Source: Ectocarpus siliculosus
Lineage: Eukaryota; Sar; Phaeophyceae; Ectocarpales; Ectocarpaceae
Reading direction: 5' to 3'
Length of the DNA stretch: 64,000 bases
NCBI GenBank assembly: GCA_000310025.1
Contig: FN649734.1
Span: 2,454,789 to 2,518,788, forward strand
In this document: piece by piece, positions 40,337 to 52,245 of the stretch
Numbering within the stretch: position 1 is the first letter of the stretch
Layout of the letters: every line of letters begins with the position of its first letter
Position numbers and translations under genes: made by a program
Notes under the pieces: generated by a model
Database searches by the model: none
The model's input: only the letters and a program-made list of their open reading frames with translations
What the model was told of the DNA's origin: nothing

Positions 40337-41412
40337 CACGCCTGAAGTCAGGCAGGGCCTAGGACCAGTATCCTCCCCCCGTGGCCTCGGGGGGCTGGTC
40401 AATTCACCTCCTTGGTGATGGTAAACACAGTGTATTATTATTGCACACGAGTCTCGTCTCTCTCTCTCCATCTATCTCTCTCCTCTGCCAACATGCCAAC
40501 CAGGCAGATAGAAACCCCAATCTACCATATATTTGACATGCATACATATCCGACGGCAGCTTCCCACCGTGAATTACTGCTACCCAGGTGCGCTGCGTCC
40601 ACAATGCCCCCAAAGCTAATTACTACCGGAGTAGACACGAATCAGCTTGAACTCAAACAGCAGTAGGCACCTGGTTGTACTCAAGAAGAAAACGACAGCG
40701 GTATTTGTCAATGATAAACACCCGTACATGGCGATATCATGCCTGACTAAATAATGCCACACCAATTCGTCAGTCAGCGCAAGTGTTCAACCTCCCATGC
40801 AAAACGTAGAATGCCTCCATTCAACAGTGAAGGACCTCGACGCTTCAAACGACAAACACGCACGTGTCGGACGACCACACAAGATTGGCTAAGTCCGGTA
40901 GACACGCGTACAGAGAAACTTACGCAATGGATGGATGACCAACACACAGCAAACAACGCGAAATGGGCAAAGTTGCCACATGCAAGGAAAATGATGAAAA
41001 CAAAACAACAACCCAGAGGCAACGCTGAAAACTGTTACGAGGCGCTTCCAGGGTTGAGTTGAAATATCTCGAAATACCAAACATACATGGCGAAACGATC
41101 GGCATGATCGTTGAACAAGCCAATGTCGCGAAATTAGACAAACGTACGTAGCTCGCGAAGAAATATCACCAACACGCTGTCATAAGGCGGCCTCCACGCT
41201 GTTCAATCACATGCAAAAGACAGGCACGTCACAACATAAATGCGCCGCAAGCTGAAGAATGTACAGAAACAGTCAGCGAAGAAATGCTATCAATGCTCGA
41301 CAAGATAGCCCTCACTCAACTCAAACAAATGAAACACAAATGCGAAAGAAGTCAGCGAAGAAATGCTATCAATGCTCGACAAGATAGCCCTCACTCAACT
41401 CAAACAAATATA
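40337..41412 (-). repeat. 3'-terminal repeat (family H, LTR candidate) of gypsy copy G1a
   Basis: Lies directly downstream of the G1a coding end and is shared over about 1 kb with the equivalent flank of G1c (55484-56489). Its far end begins TGTAGACACGCCTGAAGTCA on the plus strand, so on the element's strand it ends TGTCTACA, as LTRs end in CA. It contains two hairpins (GCCTGA/TCAGGC and CCCCCCG/CGGGGGG) and a 79-bp-spaced duplication at 41274-41410 absent from G1c. Confidence 0.6.
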
Positions 41413-43221
41413 TCACAGGGCAATGCCGTATTGTCGCTTCAACTGAGCCCGAAACGTTTTCGGCAGACCCAGCCGCCGCAGCTTGGATTTGACGAACTGC
41501 GGCGCGGCATCCCACACCTTGGACAACTCTTCCCAGGTATTCTCTTCCTTGTCGAATCCGACCCACTCTACTTCCACGTCGAACCCAGGGCCATCTTCCG
41601 CCACTAACATGTCCACGATCGCCGCCATCTCGAACTCCCCCTGCGTGAAAGCATGATGAAAGACCTTCTTCAACTCGGCCGTGATTTCGAGAGCGGCATC
41701 GGCGTAGAACCGCAAACGCGCGACATGGACGTCCCGAACTTCCCCCGACACGATGTTCTGGACTCCGTACACATGCAGTCTCTTGGCGGCGACAATCCTC
41801 CACGGCCCCGTCCAGGTCATGAGAAGTTTCGGTGTCGAACCACGCCGGCGAACACGCGCCACCAACACGTAGTCCCCCACCACGAAGTCGGGCAGGCTCC
41901 CAACTCGCGCAGACGCCCGGTGCTTCCTCCAACTCGCCTGCACCTTGTCGAGAACTTCCTTGTGCAGGTAACGTTAGGCCTCGACGACGTGCTGCACCTT
42001 CAGTCGCAAAGACTTCCCATCCAGGACGTCTACCTTTCATTCGGCGCCTATGGACAACGTCAAAGTGTAAAGCGCGGTGCGTGGCGCTCTACCAAACATG
42101 ACGCGGTACGGCGTCGAGCCGTATCGTTCGCGGAAAGCGGTGTTCAACGCCCATTGCACAGCTGGTACCAGATCAACCCAGTCACGAGTACTCCTCCGCT
42201 CTTCCTGAATCATGGCCTTGAGCGTACGAACCACCTCGCGCATCATGCGCTCGCACGTACCGTTAGACCAGGGAGAGTTGGCGACTAAAATTTTCCGGTC
42301 AACACCGAGTGCAGTCTCAAGGGCAGCCATCATGTGATTTTTGAAATGGGAAGCGGTATCACTCTCCCAAACCTCCGGCACACCCAAGAACTTACACCAC
42401 GTCAGGAGATGTTGCGCAGTCACGCGGGCAGTGCATGCCCCGGTGGGCTCCAGCCAAACCCAGTTGGACATGTCGTCCATCATGACCAAAATGTACTTGA
42501 ACCCTTTCTCCTCGTCCAAGCCATCATCCCCCTGCGGGCCACTCGCTCCCACGTAGAGGTAGTCAAAATGAACAACTTCGCCAGGGCGCGTGCCATGGAC
42601 GGTCTCCCCAAGCGGGCGAGGCACCTTTTCTCCCGCCTTAGAGTCCATGCAATGCAGGCACTGCTTGACGAAGTCAGTGACATGCTCTTCCATCCGAAAC
42701 CAGCAACAGTACTCGGACAGGCGCTGCAAGGTGGCGACGGCGCCACGATGCCCGGCTTCTTTCATGTGTGCACAGACCATCAGTCGCACCTGCAACGCAC
42801 TCGCCTGATCTGGAATCCAAAGCACGTCTCGCCCGTTCATCCCCACGCGAAACAATCCCTCGTCATCCAGAGTCGCCGTCCCCACCGCCGTCGAAAATGA
42901 CGTGGCAGGCCCGGCGAGCGCGCCGAGCTTACTCCGCGCCGCTTGTTGTGCATCACATACTTGCTTCGACGGCATGGCGGCATCAGGTTCGCGTGGGGCG
43001 TAAACCACGGCAGCGCGAACACTCACCGACGGCACAGAGACCCACCGCGACAGAAGGTCCCCCCAGCAATTGCGCTCACCCGAAATGTGCCTGATGGTGT
43101 AATCGTACTGGCCCAAGACAGCTTTCCACTGGCCCAGGCGCTGAGCCGTGGTTTTCGCTACGGCAGACACGCAAGCCTCCGGGTCGATCAGGACAGCAGC
43201 TCCAAGACGGCAGCCTCGCAC
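41413..43221 (-). pseudogene. Ty3/gypsy chromovirus polyprotein, copy G1a (3' part, two stops)
   Basis: One reading frame from 43221 to 41413 covers the RNase H tail (RHISGERN), the HHCC zinc motif (HMKEAGHRG..CLHCMDSK), the integrase core with Asp in VVHFDYLYVG, Asp in ESDTASHF and Glu in TCERMMREV, a GPW module (TWTGPWRIV), and a C-terminal chromodomain (VEVEWVGFDKEENTWEEL). Gag, protease and RT are missing 5' of 43221. Two in-frame stops lie between integrase and GPW module: a TGA where G1c has TGG, and a TAA where G1c has CAA. Chromodomain plus this order places it in the chromovirus branch of Ty3/gypsy. Otherwise very close to G1b and G1c. Confidence 0.9.
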
Positions 43222-43326
43222 TCAGCGAAGCAAGAAAAACGCGGAGGAATAGCTCGTCCTGCTATTCTCACGAAATTGCTTTTTGACCCTGACTGACCCT
43301 GGTCGGCCAGCCTGAATTATCGATAA

Positions 43327-43609
43327 CTGTAGACACGCCTGAAGTCAGGCAGGGCCTAGGGCCAGTATCCTCCCCCCGTGACCTCGGGGGGCTGGTCAAT
43401 TCACCTCCTTGGTGATGGTAAACACAGTGTATTATTATTGCACACGAGTCTCGTCTCTCTATCTCCATCTATCTCTCTCCTCTGCCAACATGTCAACCAG
43501 GCAGATAGAAGCCCCAATCTACCATATATTTGACATGCATACATATGCAACGGCAGCTTCGCACCGTGAATTACTGCTACCCAGGTGCGCTGCGTCCACA
43601 TGCCCTTGG
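43327..43609 (-). repeat. Family H end segment 5' of G1a
   Basis: Near copy of 40337-40620, starting TGTAGACACGCCTGAAGTCA. On the G1a strand it would be the end of the 5' LTR, with the gag-to-RT region deleted between it and 43221. Confidence 0.7.
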
Positions 43610-43690
43610 GGAAACGGAGGACATATGGCTCTCTTGTCCATAATTCTTAAGAATTCAGGTTGACTGGGCAGCCGTGAGCTGTTTGTTGAT

Positions 43691-43912
43691 CGTAGACACG
43701 CCTGAAGTCAGGCCGGGCACGGGACCAGTGTCGTCCCCCCGTGGCCTCGGGGGGCTGGTCGGTTCACTTCCGTGGTGATGGTAAACAGAGTGTATTATTA
43801 TCATCAGACGTCAATAGAGGCCCCCTTGATGGGACAACAAGGGGGTACTGTACCATTAACATCTCCAACTACCATATCTGGGCCCCTAGCAGAACCCTGT
43901 AGTCATGATCCA
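43691..43912. repeat. Family H start fused to an inverted family E piece
   Basis: GTAGACACGCCTGAAGTCAG and the CCCCCCG hairpin for about 100 bp, then TTATCATCAGACGTCAATAG and GGGGCCCAGATATGGT in reverse orientation. The same E-type piece precedes G1b at 52180-52245. Confidence 0.65.
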
Positions 43913-44689
43913 GAAAAATATCGACCGTTCCAGCCGCAGAGGCAATTAAATCGGATGTACACGTCGAGGAGCGGACTCCAGATCGTTCGTTCAGCCACGT
44001 TGACAACAAATCGTGCGGCCATTCTTGCACATCGGGCTTGGTGCTTTGCGTGCAAGATCTGCATGAAGCTTGCATTTGCGGGGTCTGTTTTTGGGGGCGG
44101 TGCGAGCATCTCTGGCCGAGCATGGCCATGCCTTTACTTTGCTTCTGCGAGTGCTTATCGCGTGTTCATGGTCGAGCATGCATGCCTTACCCTTGTCTGC
44201 GAGCGTTTCTTGCGTGTTCTCGATTGTATCCAGGTGCGTCGGTTCATGGCGCGCGATGGTGGGGGCGTCCACATTGTGTGGGGCGAGCTCGCGTGTGTAA
44301 TACAATGTGCGGGGCTAGCATTTGCTTGGGGCCACTGGCGAATCCAACTGGTGCCTGTGGGCGTTTCGCATGTACTGAGTGATGTGTTATTGTAGAGGGA
44401 CACTTCGACTGCGAATTTCTTTGCCATTAATTTGCCGTTTTTGGATGTCATGATATCTTTCACACCGATTGTTGCTGATGTGCTTCAGGTTTGGACTGTT
44501 CGTCCGAGAAACACCAGGGATGACGCATGCTGAATCTCTAAAAATGGTTCGGCGTGATTTACTAAACGATACGTAAACATTAGTGCTTACCTAGACCGTA
44601 TCTCTAAAAGCGGTGTGGTGTGATACGTCATACATATTTACTAAATGCTTACCTGATAAACGCTCATCGATCAAAGTGTTGCTGCTTGG
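43913..44689. other. Unassigned spacer with open frame
   Basis: A plus-strand frame of about 200 codons runs from the repeat at 43772 to 44395, but no domain is recognisable and the opposite strand is also partly open. Probably repeat-derived. Confidence 0.25.
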
Positions 44690-45950
44690 TCTTGGAGCGC
44701 CTGCTTGTCCGGGGTACATTTTCTATCTTTGCTGATTTTGATTTGAGATCATGCTTGAGGCCAAAACGAGTATACCTTATCGTTGTTGGTGTTTTGGCAC
44801 TACTTACCTGACACAGGTGTTTTATTTAGGCTGGCGAAATATCTGCGAAGACGTATTGTCGAGAGTACTTGCGTAGCGTGGGCGTTTTCGTCCTTGATGG
44901 GGGGGGGGAGGAGGGTGTACTCATAGTCGTGCATGCCGTAGTTGTTAGACCATTGACCTCGCATCCCTACAAAGCCAGGACGGAGCACGCCGGGTTCTCA
45001 CCGGACCAGGCTCTCACATCACCAAGCGCGAAGCGCCGTGAGGTATTCGGCGAGTCGCATGAAGGGTGCGCTGCATCCTGCTAAGGGTGTTTTAGGCATC
45101 TTGTGCTTACTTCCTTGCGTACGGATGACAGCTGCGTATGTCTTAATTTATTTTCTGGTGCTTTCACGCCCAGAGACAGTGAAAAGTTTGTAACTGCCTC
45201 GAGGATGCTTGACCATTTTAACACGACGTGGTGCGATCATCCCCTTTGCGCGGAGTGAGGGTTCTCGACCCCGCACAACATGACGTACTCGACCATCATT
45301 ATGGTTACCGCCCAAAAAAAAACTAAAGGTAAAAAAAAGAAACGGTAACCTGGTTGCCGAGCTCACGACGTGAATTGGCTTGTTTTACAACGTCGTTGCC
45401 AAGCAACGAAAACCCAGCCCCGATGGCAAACACCGAGGGGGCGGGGGGGGTTCGCGATGGTACGTAACATTGCTGGTCAACGTTCCGTTGGATACTTTTA
45501 GAACTTGACGTTTGTGTGAGGTTTCTGTCCGCTTTTGCGCACAAGGCTGTTATGCTTGTTGTTGTTTGGGCGATTTAACAGTTTATGGTGTGAGTTATCA
45601 TTCAATGCTCGTGTGTTGTCCGTGTTTTTGGCTTGTAGTCAGAGCCGAGTTTGTTACCAAGCTCATCGGGTTCTACTAAGAAGTAGCGATGCAATTTGGG
45701 GGCGTTGTGGACAGAGCTCTGCCAGGGGCCCGGATATGGTATAATTTTTGGGGATGCTGATAGTATCCCCTTGTTGTTCCATATGGGGCCTCTGTTGATG
45801 TCTGCATACAATAATACTCTCCTCTCTTGTCTTCCCTTCTACCCCGTTCTATGGGGGCTTAGGGGCCTAGCCTCCCCCCTCACACCCTGGGGAGGCTGCC
45901 CTAGGGGATCAACGGAGGGCACATGACTCTCTTGTCCATAGCACGAAGGA
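44690..45950 (+). repeat. Repeat family E, plus copy interrupted by F1
   Basis: Matches the 39470-40120 copy in two blocks (about 44690-44880 and 45455-45950), separated by family F sequence. It ends with CACACCCTGGGGAGGCTGCC and TCTCTTGTCCATA. Confidence 0.75.
44916..45450. mobile_element. Repeat family F, copy F1 inserted in E
   Basis: About 535 bp from TCATAGTCGTGCAT to a G-rich end (CCGAGGGGGCGGGGGG). Near copy of 50715-51255 in the same orientation; absent from the uninterrupted E copy, so it is an insertion. No ORF. Confidence 0.75.
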
Positions 45951-48062
45951 AAAAGGTGATCTTGACAGGTCCAGGGTCGTCCAGAAAGCGAATGAAGAAC
46001 ACTTGTGGAGTTGGAGTATGTCCGGGGATTTTCCCGAGCCACCATAGAGCGTGTTGAGCTTTGTATCAGAAGTGTGCGCCACCAGGCAGCACGGTGTTGC
46101 GAAAACGGCGGGCCCAAACTTTGCGGGACCATATTCATACCCAGGCGACGAGGACCCTCGCCTTTGATGCGAAAAAGTTCACGTTCCGCTGCTGCAATAC
46201 GAATGCGACGATACAGACGGTTGGTCTGCCGATGTTGGCCGGGGTTTCCAGCCCAATAGAGAAGAATCTGCTTACGGGAGTGCTGGACGTCCATTTCACG
46301 TTCCCGCGACCGGTGCACAAGGCCTTTCCAGTGGGTCTCGTACATCATGGCGATGACACCCTCACGTCCGCGAACCGACTGATGTCTGCGGACACGCGCG
46401 GAAACATCGTCCGCGGTAACATGGTACGGCGGAGTTTCCACGTGTAGTTGTTGAGAACATACTGCGTGAGGCCGGCAGGCAAAAAACGAGGCATGTCGTC
46501 ACTATTGTGCGGGTTTGCGCACGGTTTGCAACGAGCGACAGGAACTCGGCGCATGGCATCCGCTTCGGACATGTCGGATGGAAGATCCGCCAAGTACAGG
46601 AGGTTGTCAGCTATCGGGCGGCCATGGAGAGCCTTGTTGCAAGGACCGACTGCGAGGGTTTTAAACCAGTCCAATTCAAGGACTGCTTCTGCCTAAGCAC
46701 CTGGGAGTCAGCATCTGCGAGGGCCTTGAAAGTTAATTTGCCTTTGTCGGATTGTAGCTACAGAGATTTGTACAACCATGCCCAAGCGCCGGTAGGATCA
46801 ACGGATATTTGTGTAAGGCATCAGACAGGTTCGAGTTCCGTAGTTCCATGGGGAAATTGTTACTGCGTATTGTTCACGCACTAGCTCGTAGGAGTGCCGT
46901 TGCCGATCAGCGGCAAGGTTGTAATACTCGACCTGATCACGTGAAAGCGACAGGTGACCACGAGCGTACATGGTGTCAAAAACGGTCTGTGGACACGGGG
47001 GAACGCGCGTCCTACGCACCTCGTTGGGCACCAGTCCTGCGGCAGTGCTAACAGAGTTGTTGTAAGCGAATTCAACATGAGGGAGATGGATGTCCCAATG
47101 ATCTTGTCGTTCGTTCACAACCAATCCAGCATCTGGGCCATGGGGTGGTACGCGCTCGTCGCTATTTTGCGGACGCGTCGCAGTGTCATTCAGGATGGCA
47201 ACTAAACTTTTGGAGCGAAACAGCAATCCATTGTCTGAAAGAATGCTGAGGGGGCATCGCCAAACAGGCATGCATGCACTTGTTGACGAGGTCATCGGCT
47301 GAACCTTCAGCGGTGAACTCGGCGTCAGTCACTGCTGTGTGAATATTATCATATTATTTTGACTCATCGACTGAAACGAAAAACCTTGCGAGTGGTGGGA
47401 AGCGGACTGAAATAGTCGACGCAAATTGCTACCCCTGGTGCAGAAGGTAGAGGGGTCGTCAGAATCGGCGAGCGACTAGACTGGTGCGCAGTTTTGCGGG
47501 TCTGATATTTCAGACATCACCGAATCCACCAATGAACACCAACCAGTAGAAACTCTCAACAAGCTAATTGTGGAAGCGGTACCAACGTGGCAGAGGGCGT
47601 TGGCATGACAAGCCTGCATGACCGAAGGTCTCATTACCATGAGCTTGTCAAAAAATAATCGTGCAGTCCTCCCGGACGGTCCGAAGAGACCGGGGACTTG
47701 GTACATTGTCTGACGATAAGGCAGAGACCATCGTTAGTGATGAGGCGCCCTTTTATCTGCAAGGTCTCGGCTTTCCTCAAAGGATGGTCAATGACTGGGG
47801 GGATACGACACTCCGTATAAGAAATCGTTTGGTAGACTCGGAGGGCTATTGAGTAGAATATGGTGGACGGTAGCTTCACACACCGGCTCTTTTGCTGCTC
47901 ACGCGCCCAATCCAAACGTGTATAGGGTTCGACGGCCTCACGGAATTCTAATTCGGCAGGATTGAGAACCATGGCATCCACTACGGGCGTTGTCGTAGAA
48001 CCTGAAGCAGAACTCCCCTTTTCCACTTCCCACTGCTGACTAGTCCACCATTCACACCTCAC
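45951..48062 (-). pseudogene. Second Ty3/gypsy family, copy G2a (degenerate integrase region)
   Basis: Broken frames on the minus strand, in polyprotein order: a linker (VEPYTRLDWAREQ, to 47.7 kb), a zinc motif remnant (MQACHANALCHVGT, near 47.6 kb), the integrase core (LSDNGLLFRSKS, then HVEFAYNNSVSTAAG, 47.29-46.9 kb), and the tail (VARCKPCANPHNSDDM, PRFLPAGLTQYVLNN, 46.6-46.4 kb) followed by a basic region (YETHWKGLVHRSRERE). Several frameshifts and stops. Sequence clearly different from G1 but shared with G2b at 61.3-62.3 kb. Confidence 0.8.
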
Positions 48063-48173
48063 AAAGTTGCTACCACTGTATCCCCCCCTTGCGCGGTCAT
48101 TTTTACCATCCCACTAATCCCTTCCCACAGCTGCTTGACGTTCCTCTCCAGGCCTCCGTTGGCCTTCTGCACT

Positions 48174-48198
48174 ATGTAGACACGCCTGAAGTCAGGCC
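48174..48198 (+). repeat. Isolated family H terminal motif
   Basis: TGTAGACACGCCTGAAGTCA plus GGC, here without the following H sequence; it joins LINE sequence directly. Marks the junction between the G2a side and the LINE fragment. Confidence 0.8.
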
Positions 48199-49900
48199 CT
48201 GCAACTACTGCGTCCCAAATGCACTTTTACATCTCTTTTACTAGTCCCTTCACCTGTTTTCTCTTGGCCCAGTACTTTTCCCAACTCTCCTCAGGTTCCT
48301 CACTCAGGTACTGCTTGAAGACTTCTCTTCGTTCCCTATTTCTTCTTTCAGTTGTCATTCCACCACTTGACCGATACCCCACATCGTACCACCTTCTTTC
48401 CCACTACTCTCTCTGCCGTTGTGTTCACTATGGACTCCCACCCTTCCATCACCCCGTCCCCTGCTGCTTATACGTCTACCTTTCCTTCTTCGACGCTTCT
48501 CAGCAGGTTCCTGAAGGGTTCTACACTATCAGCCAGTCCCTTCTGGAATTCATCCCTTGTCCCTTCGTCTCCCAAATGCTCTACTTTCCACCGGAACACT
48601 TCCCTCTGTTTCTTTCTCTCCGCCTTCCTAGCTCGGTCGATGTTTGCCCACATGAGGAAGTGGTCGGTCGAACCTATATCTATCGTACTTACGTGCAGCT
48701 CTGGGATCTGTGTGCTCCCGCAATCTACCAGGATGTCGTCGAGAACCGAATACTCCTTGCAAACTGCCCGTTGCCTGGTGAACTCCGGCTTATCGCATTC
48801 CCTTCTACCGTTCAACACGATCAGTTCGTTGCTTCCCAAGAATTCAAGCATCCTCACTCCGTTGTCATTCCCTTTGTCTTCTCCGCGCTGCCCGGTGGTC
48901 TGTCCCCTACTGGAAGCCTTACTCTGAAATTGAAGTCGCCCACCATGACAACTTTCCCTTGCTACTGAACCTATGGACATGTTGCCCAATTTGTCCAAAG
49001 TTCTCCTGTGCCTTGCTTGCGACTTTCTTCGACGACGGTGGGACGTATGCATATACGTTCCCTCGAAACAAATCTTTCTCACCCCGCTCCCCAAGTATCT
49101 TAAGCCATAGGCTTTCCTCGAACTCCGTTTTCACCACTACTTCCACCACGTCAAACAAGTGTTCCTTGATCAGGAGTACAACTCCCCCCTCCCTCCTGTT
49201 CATCCGGTCTAAGCCCTTTCTTGCCTTACCCTGCCCACCGGTATTTCCCTAGTTTGCTTACGATGTCTCCATCCTTCGGTTCCCACGTCTCCTGGATCCC
49301 CTCTACACCTAGATCGCCTTGTTCTACTTAGTCCACTATTTCCAACCGTTTCCGCTCACTCCTTGCGAACCCGCACACGTTCCACGACCCCACTCTCAGC
49401 TTGTGCTTTTCCCTATTGGATATTTTGCGCACTCTATTGCTCGACTCCCGCTTCTGCTCGGCGTTCTTCTGACTTGTCTGGTCGTCTCCCCCGCCTGGTC
49501 CCTTCTTCGCCTTGATCGCCCTCGTCTCTTGTCTCCTTACCTGCTCTGTTTCTATCATGTTCGCGATGCAAACCCTCCATCCAAACTTCCTTACGTGGTT
49601 CGACAGCTTTTCGATGTCAACCCCCAAGCACTCTTGGCTGTTTCCCTTGATCAATTTCACCCGGAAATGCTCATGCTCTCTGCCTACTTCTCCCCTTGCT
49701 AGACAGTGCTGTGCCTCCCTGTCACAGCAGTTCTTTAACTCTATCCTCGTCATGTCCCTTGGAATCCCAAACAGCAGCAGGTCCAACCTGTCTCCCTTCC
49801 ACAGTTTCTACTTCCACCCTCCCGGCTTCTTCTCCATCCTCATGATGTCTACGTCAACTGGACCGTGGCCACTTGTGTTTCGTGTTTTTTAGGAAGGTAT
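48199..49900 (-). pseudogene. LINE (non-LTR retrotransposon) endonuclease region, broken
   Basis: The minus strand reads an apurinic-endonuclease-like domain in two frames: RVGSWNVCG (near 49.38 kb), GIQETWEPKDGD (near 49.27 kb), GGVVLLIKEHL (near 49.18 kb), YSVLDDILVDCGS and STDHFLMWA (48.7-48.65 kb), then a charged linker to about 48.22 kb. The SDH/TDH and QET motifs are typical of LINE endonucleases. An upstream 80-120-residue segment (FGIPRDMTRIELK) may be the end of ORF1. Stops and frameshifts disable it. RT is absent; the element is cut at the H motif at 48174. Confidence 0.8.
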
Positions 49901-50714
49901 ACGGAGTTCTTGGCCTTCCAAATCAGAGTGTCCGGTGGGGGTTGTGGTTGCTTTAAGTTTTTTTGCTGGCTCACGGACGCTAAATAGCACCTCCAACATA
50001 GGCTCGTAGTCTAGATCCAAGTTCACACCTCCTCGCACAAGTACCCTAGTCTTGTGCCGGGCGCTCTACTTAGTAAACACCCAGAAGTCCCTCGACCACC
50101 CAATTTATCATCTCCGAAGTCCCGCGGTACAAGCTCCCTCCTCTGGGAGGTCACTTTCACCAAAATGAGTTCAGGGACGGCTTGCATAGCCTAAGATCCT
50201 ACACGCCGGGATGGAGCGTACGCCAACGTCCAGCTTCTCATATACGCTCCACCATGGGTCGCTACCCCACTTACCCTCCCGAGTAGACCTATCTGCCGAA
50301 CGTTTGGCCAAAAATTCCTTACTGCTTTGTACTCGCCTCTGTCCAATCGAAAACAATGCATTGTGCGTGTTGCACATCTAGCTCCGCACTTTTAACGTGG
50401 TTGGTAAGGTCGTTCAGCTTGCTCGACGTGAGTAGTAAGCGCTTTGCTTTGATGGCTTTATGATCTATCGATCCACTTCAAGCAACGAACACCCCCCCCC
50501 CCTCCACCGTCCGATCCATTTTGGATCTCATGCCGGAGAGTTTTGGGGTGTCTTAGCTCTACGTCCTCCACCGCCCAATGGGGGACTTAAAGTATTTTAT
50601 AATGCCGTACCAATAGGCATTAACCCAGGGTAAGCCTGCGCTTACTTTGGACTTTACCCTTCTCATCCTGTGGGGGAGGTAGAGGGGGAGGGGACGGGGG
50701 GGCGGGGGGGAGGG
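49901..50714. other. Unassigned repeat-derived spacer
   Basis: No recognisable protein. Contains C- and G-runs near 50490 and 50690. May be further LINE 5' sequence. Confidence 0.3.
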
Positions 50715-51255
50715 AGTGTATTCATAGTCGTGCATGTCGTAGTCGCTAGACCGTTGACCTTGCATCCCTACAAAGCCGGGACGGAGCACGCCGGGTTTTC
50801 ACCCGACCAGGCTCTCACATCACCAAGCTCGAAGCGCCGTGAGGTATTCGGCAAGTCGCATGGAGGGTGCGCTGCGTCCTGCTGAGGGTGTTCGGCATCC
50901 TGTGCTTACTTGCATGCGGATGATAACTGTGAATGATTTGATTTATTTTCCCGTGCTCTCACTTCCAGAGACAGCTATTGGCACTGTGTAAATTTCCTCG
51001 AGGATGCTTGACCATTTTAACACAACGTTGTGCGATCATCTCCTTAGCGCGGAGTGAGGGTTCTCGACCCTGCACAACATAATCTACTCGACCACCATTC
51101 ATGGTTACCGCGAAAAAAAAACAGAGGTAAAAAGAAGCGGTAACCTGGTTGCCGAGCTCACGAAGTGATCGGCTTGTTTTACGATGACGTAGCCAAGCAA
51201 CGAAAACCCAACCCCGATGACATACACCGGGGGGGGGGCGGGGGGGGGAGTTACC
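50715..51255. mobile_element. Repeat family F, copy F2
   Basis: Near copy of 44916-45450 in the same orientation, from TCATAGTCGTGCAT to a G-run of more than fifteen bases. F1 and F2 lie about 5.8 kb apart around G2a and the LINE fragment, so LTR status cannot be excluded, but F1 interrupts repeat E. Confidence 0.7.
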
Positions 51256-52240
51256 GACCCGACCAAAAAACATGGGGATACGTCCGGCTGGTATTCTTCC
51301 AGCTATTGCCTCCACCATCATCAGTCCTGAACATATCTCTCTATCCGTTCAGCCATCTCCGTCCAGCTCTCTTCGGCTGCAGTCGTGTCTTCTGTCTTGC
51401 TACGTTCCGCCCCCGGTATTCCCTACCACCCCTGCTTTGCTGTCGTTTTGGTCTTCTGTCCGGTGTTTTTCTTGTTTTGTTCCTCCGATTATGTATCTCA
51501 GCTTCTCTTCATCCTTGTGCCATTTGACCATGAACGTGTCCACCCCTTCCATCACACCTTCGTATGGCACCCCTTCCTCCACCTTTGGTGCGATAGGCCA
51601 GCAGTTACGCGGTATTCCGAACGTCGTCAGGTCGTCAACCGTGGATTCAGCATTGGCACTGAACTTTACGAAGTCGTTCTTCAACCATAACACCCAAATT
51701 ATTTTCCGGACGCCCCCTGTTTGAGTCCTTCCCGCCCACGATATCTCCCAATATCAGTCGCTTCGGGAATCCCCCGTCCGGTTATCTGGCCAATGCTCCA
51801 GCAGACAGTAGTCGCCGTTTTCGGACAAGCCTCCACACATTGTTAAAACATGTTCTTCAGGGCTTGGGCGTACGAGAGCTGCCGACATTGGCCGCGTGTG
51901 TGCTTTGCTCCCTGAGTTTGACAAACTTTCTAGCGCCTTATTGTCGGAATAGATGCGTAAGCGTGTGCCACGAAGTACTCACGGAGACGCTTCATCGCCT
52001 ATACAACGGCTCCGGCTTCTAAATCGAGAGCGGTCTAGTTGCGTTCAACGTCGAGCGTAGCTCTGCTAATGAAAACGAGCGGCCGTACCAAGCCGTCCTT
52101 TTGCTCTTGCCCAAGCGAAGCACCGAGACCGTGGGAGCTGGAGTCACGGCAAAGGGGGGTAGAAGGGAAGACAAGATGTAGAGTGTATTATCATCAGACG
52201 TCAACAGAGGCCCCCGGATGGGCAACAAGGGGGTACCATC
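51256..52240 (-). pseudogene. Gypsy RNase H-like remnant
   Basis: Around 52.06-51.94 kb the minus strand reads TALDLEAGAVV, a stop, then AMKRLREYFVAHAY, which fits the RNase H segment of Ty3/gypsy polyproteins. Further frames to 51.3 kb are open in part (FVKFSANAESTVDDL) but not recognised. Family E sequence appears at 52160-52245. Confidence 0.5.
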
Positions 52241-52245
52241 ACCAC

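Noticed and set aside
42334-42900. 188-codon plus-strand frames antisense to integrase (also 57396-57962)
   Set aside because: Shadows of the integrase coding strand, repeated in each G1 copy and without domain matches.
44916-51255. F1 and F2 as the two LTRs of one 6-kb gypsy element
   Set aside because: F1 interrupts repeat E rather than flanking G2a coding directly, and the E and LINE pieces between them do not fit one intact element. Not fully excluded.
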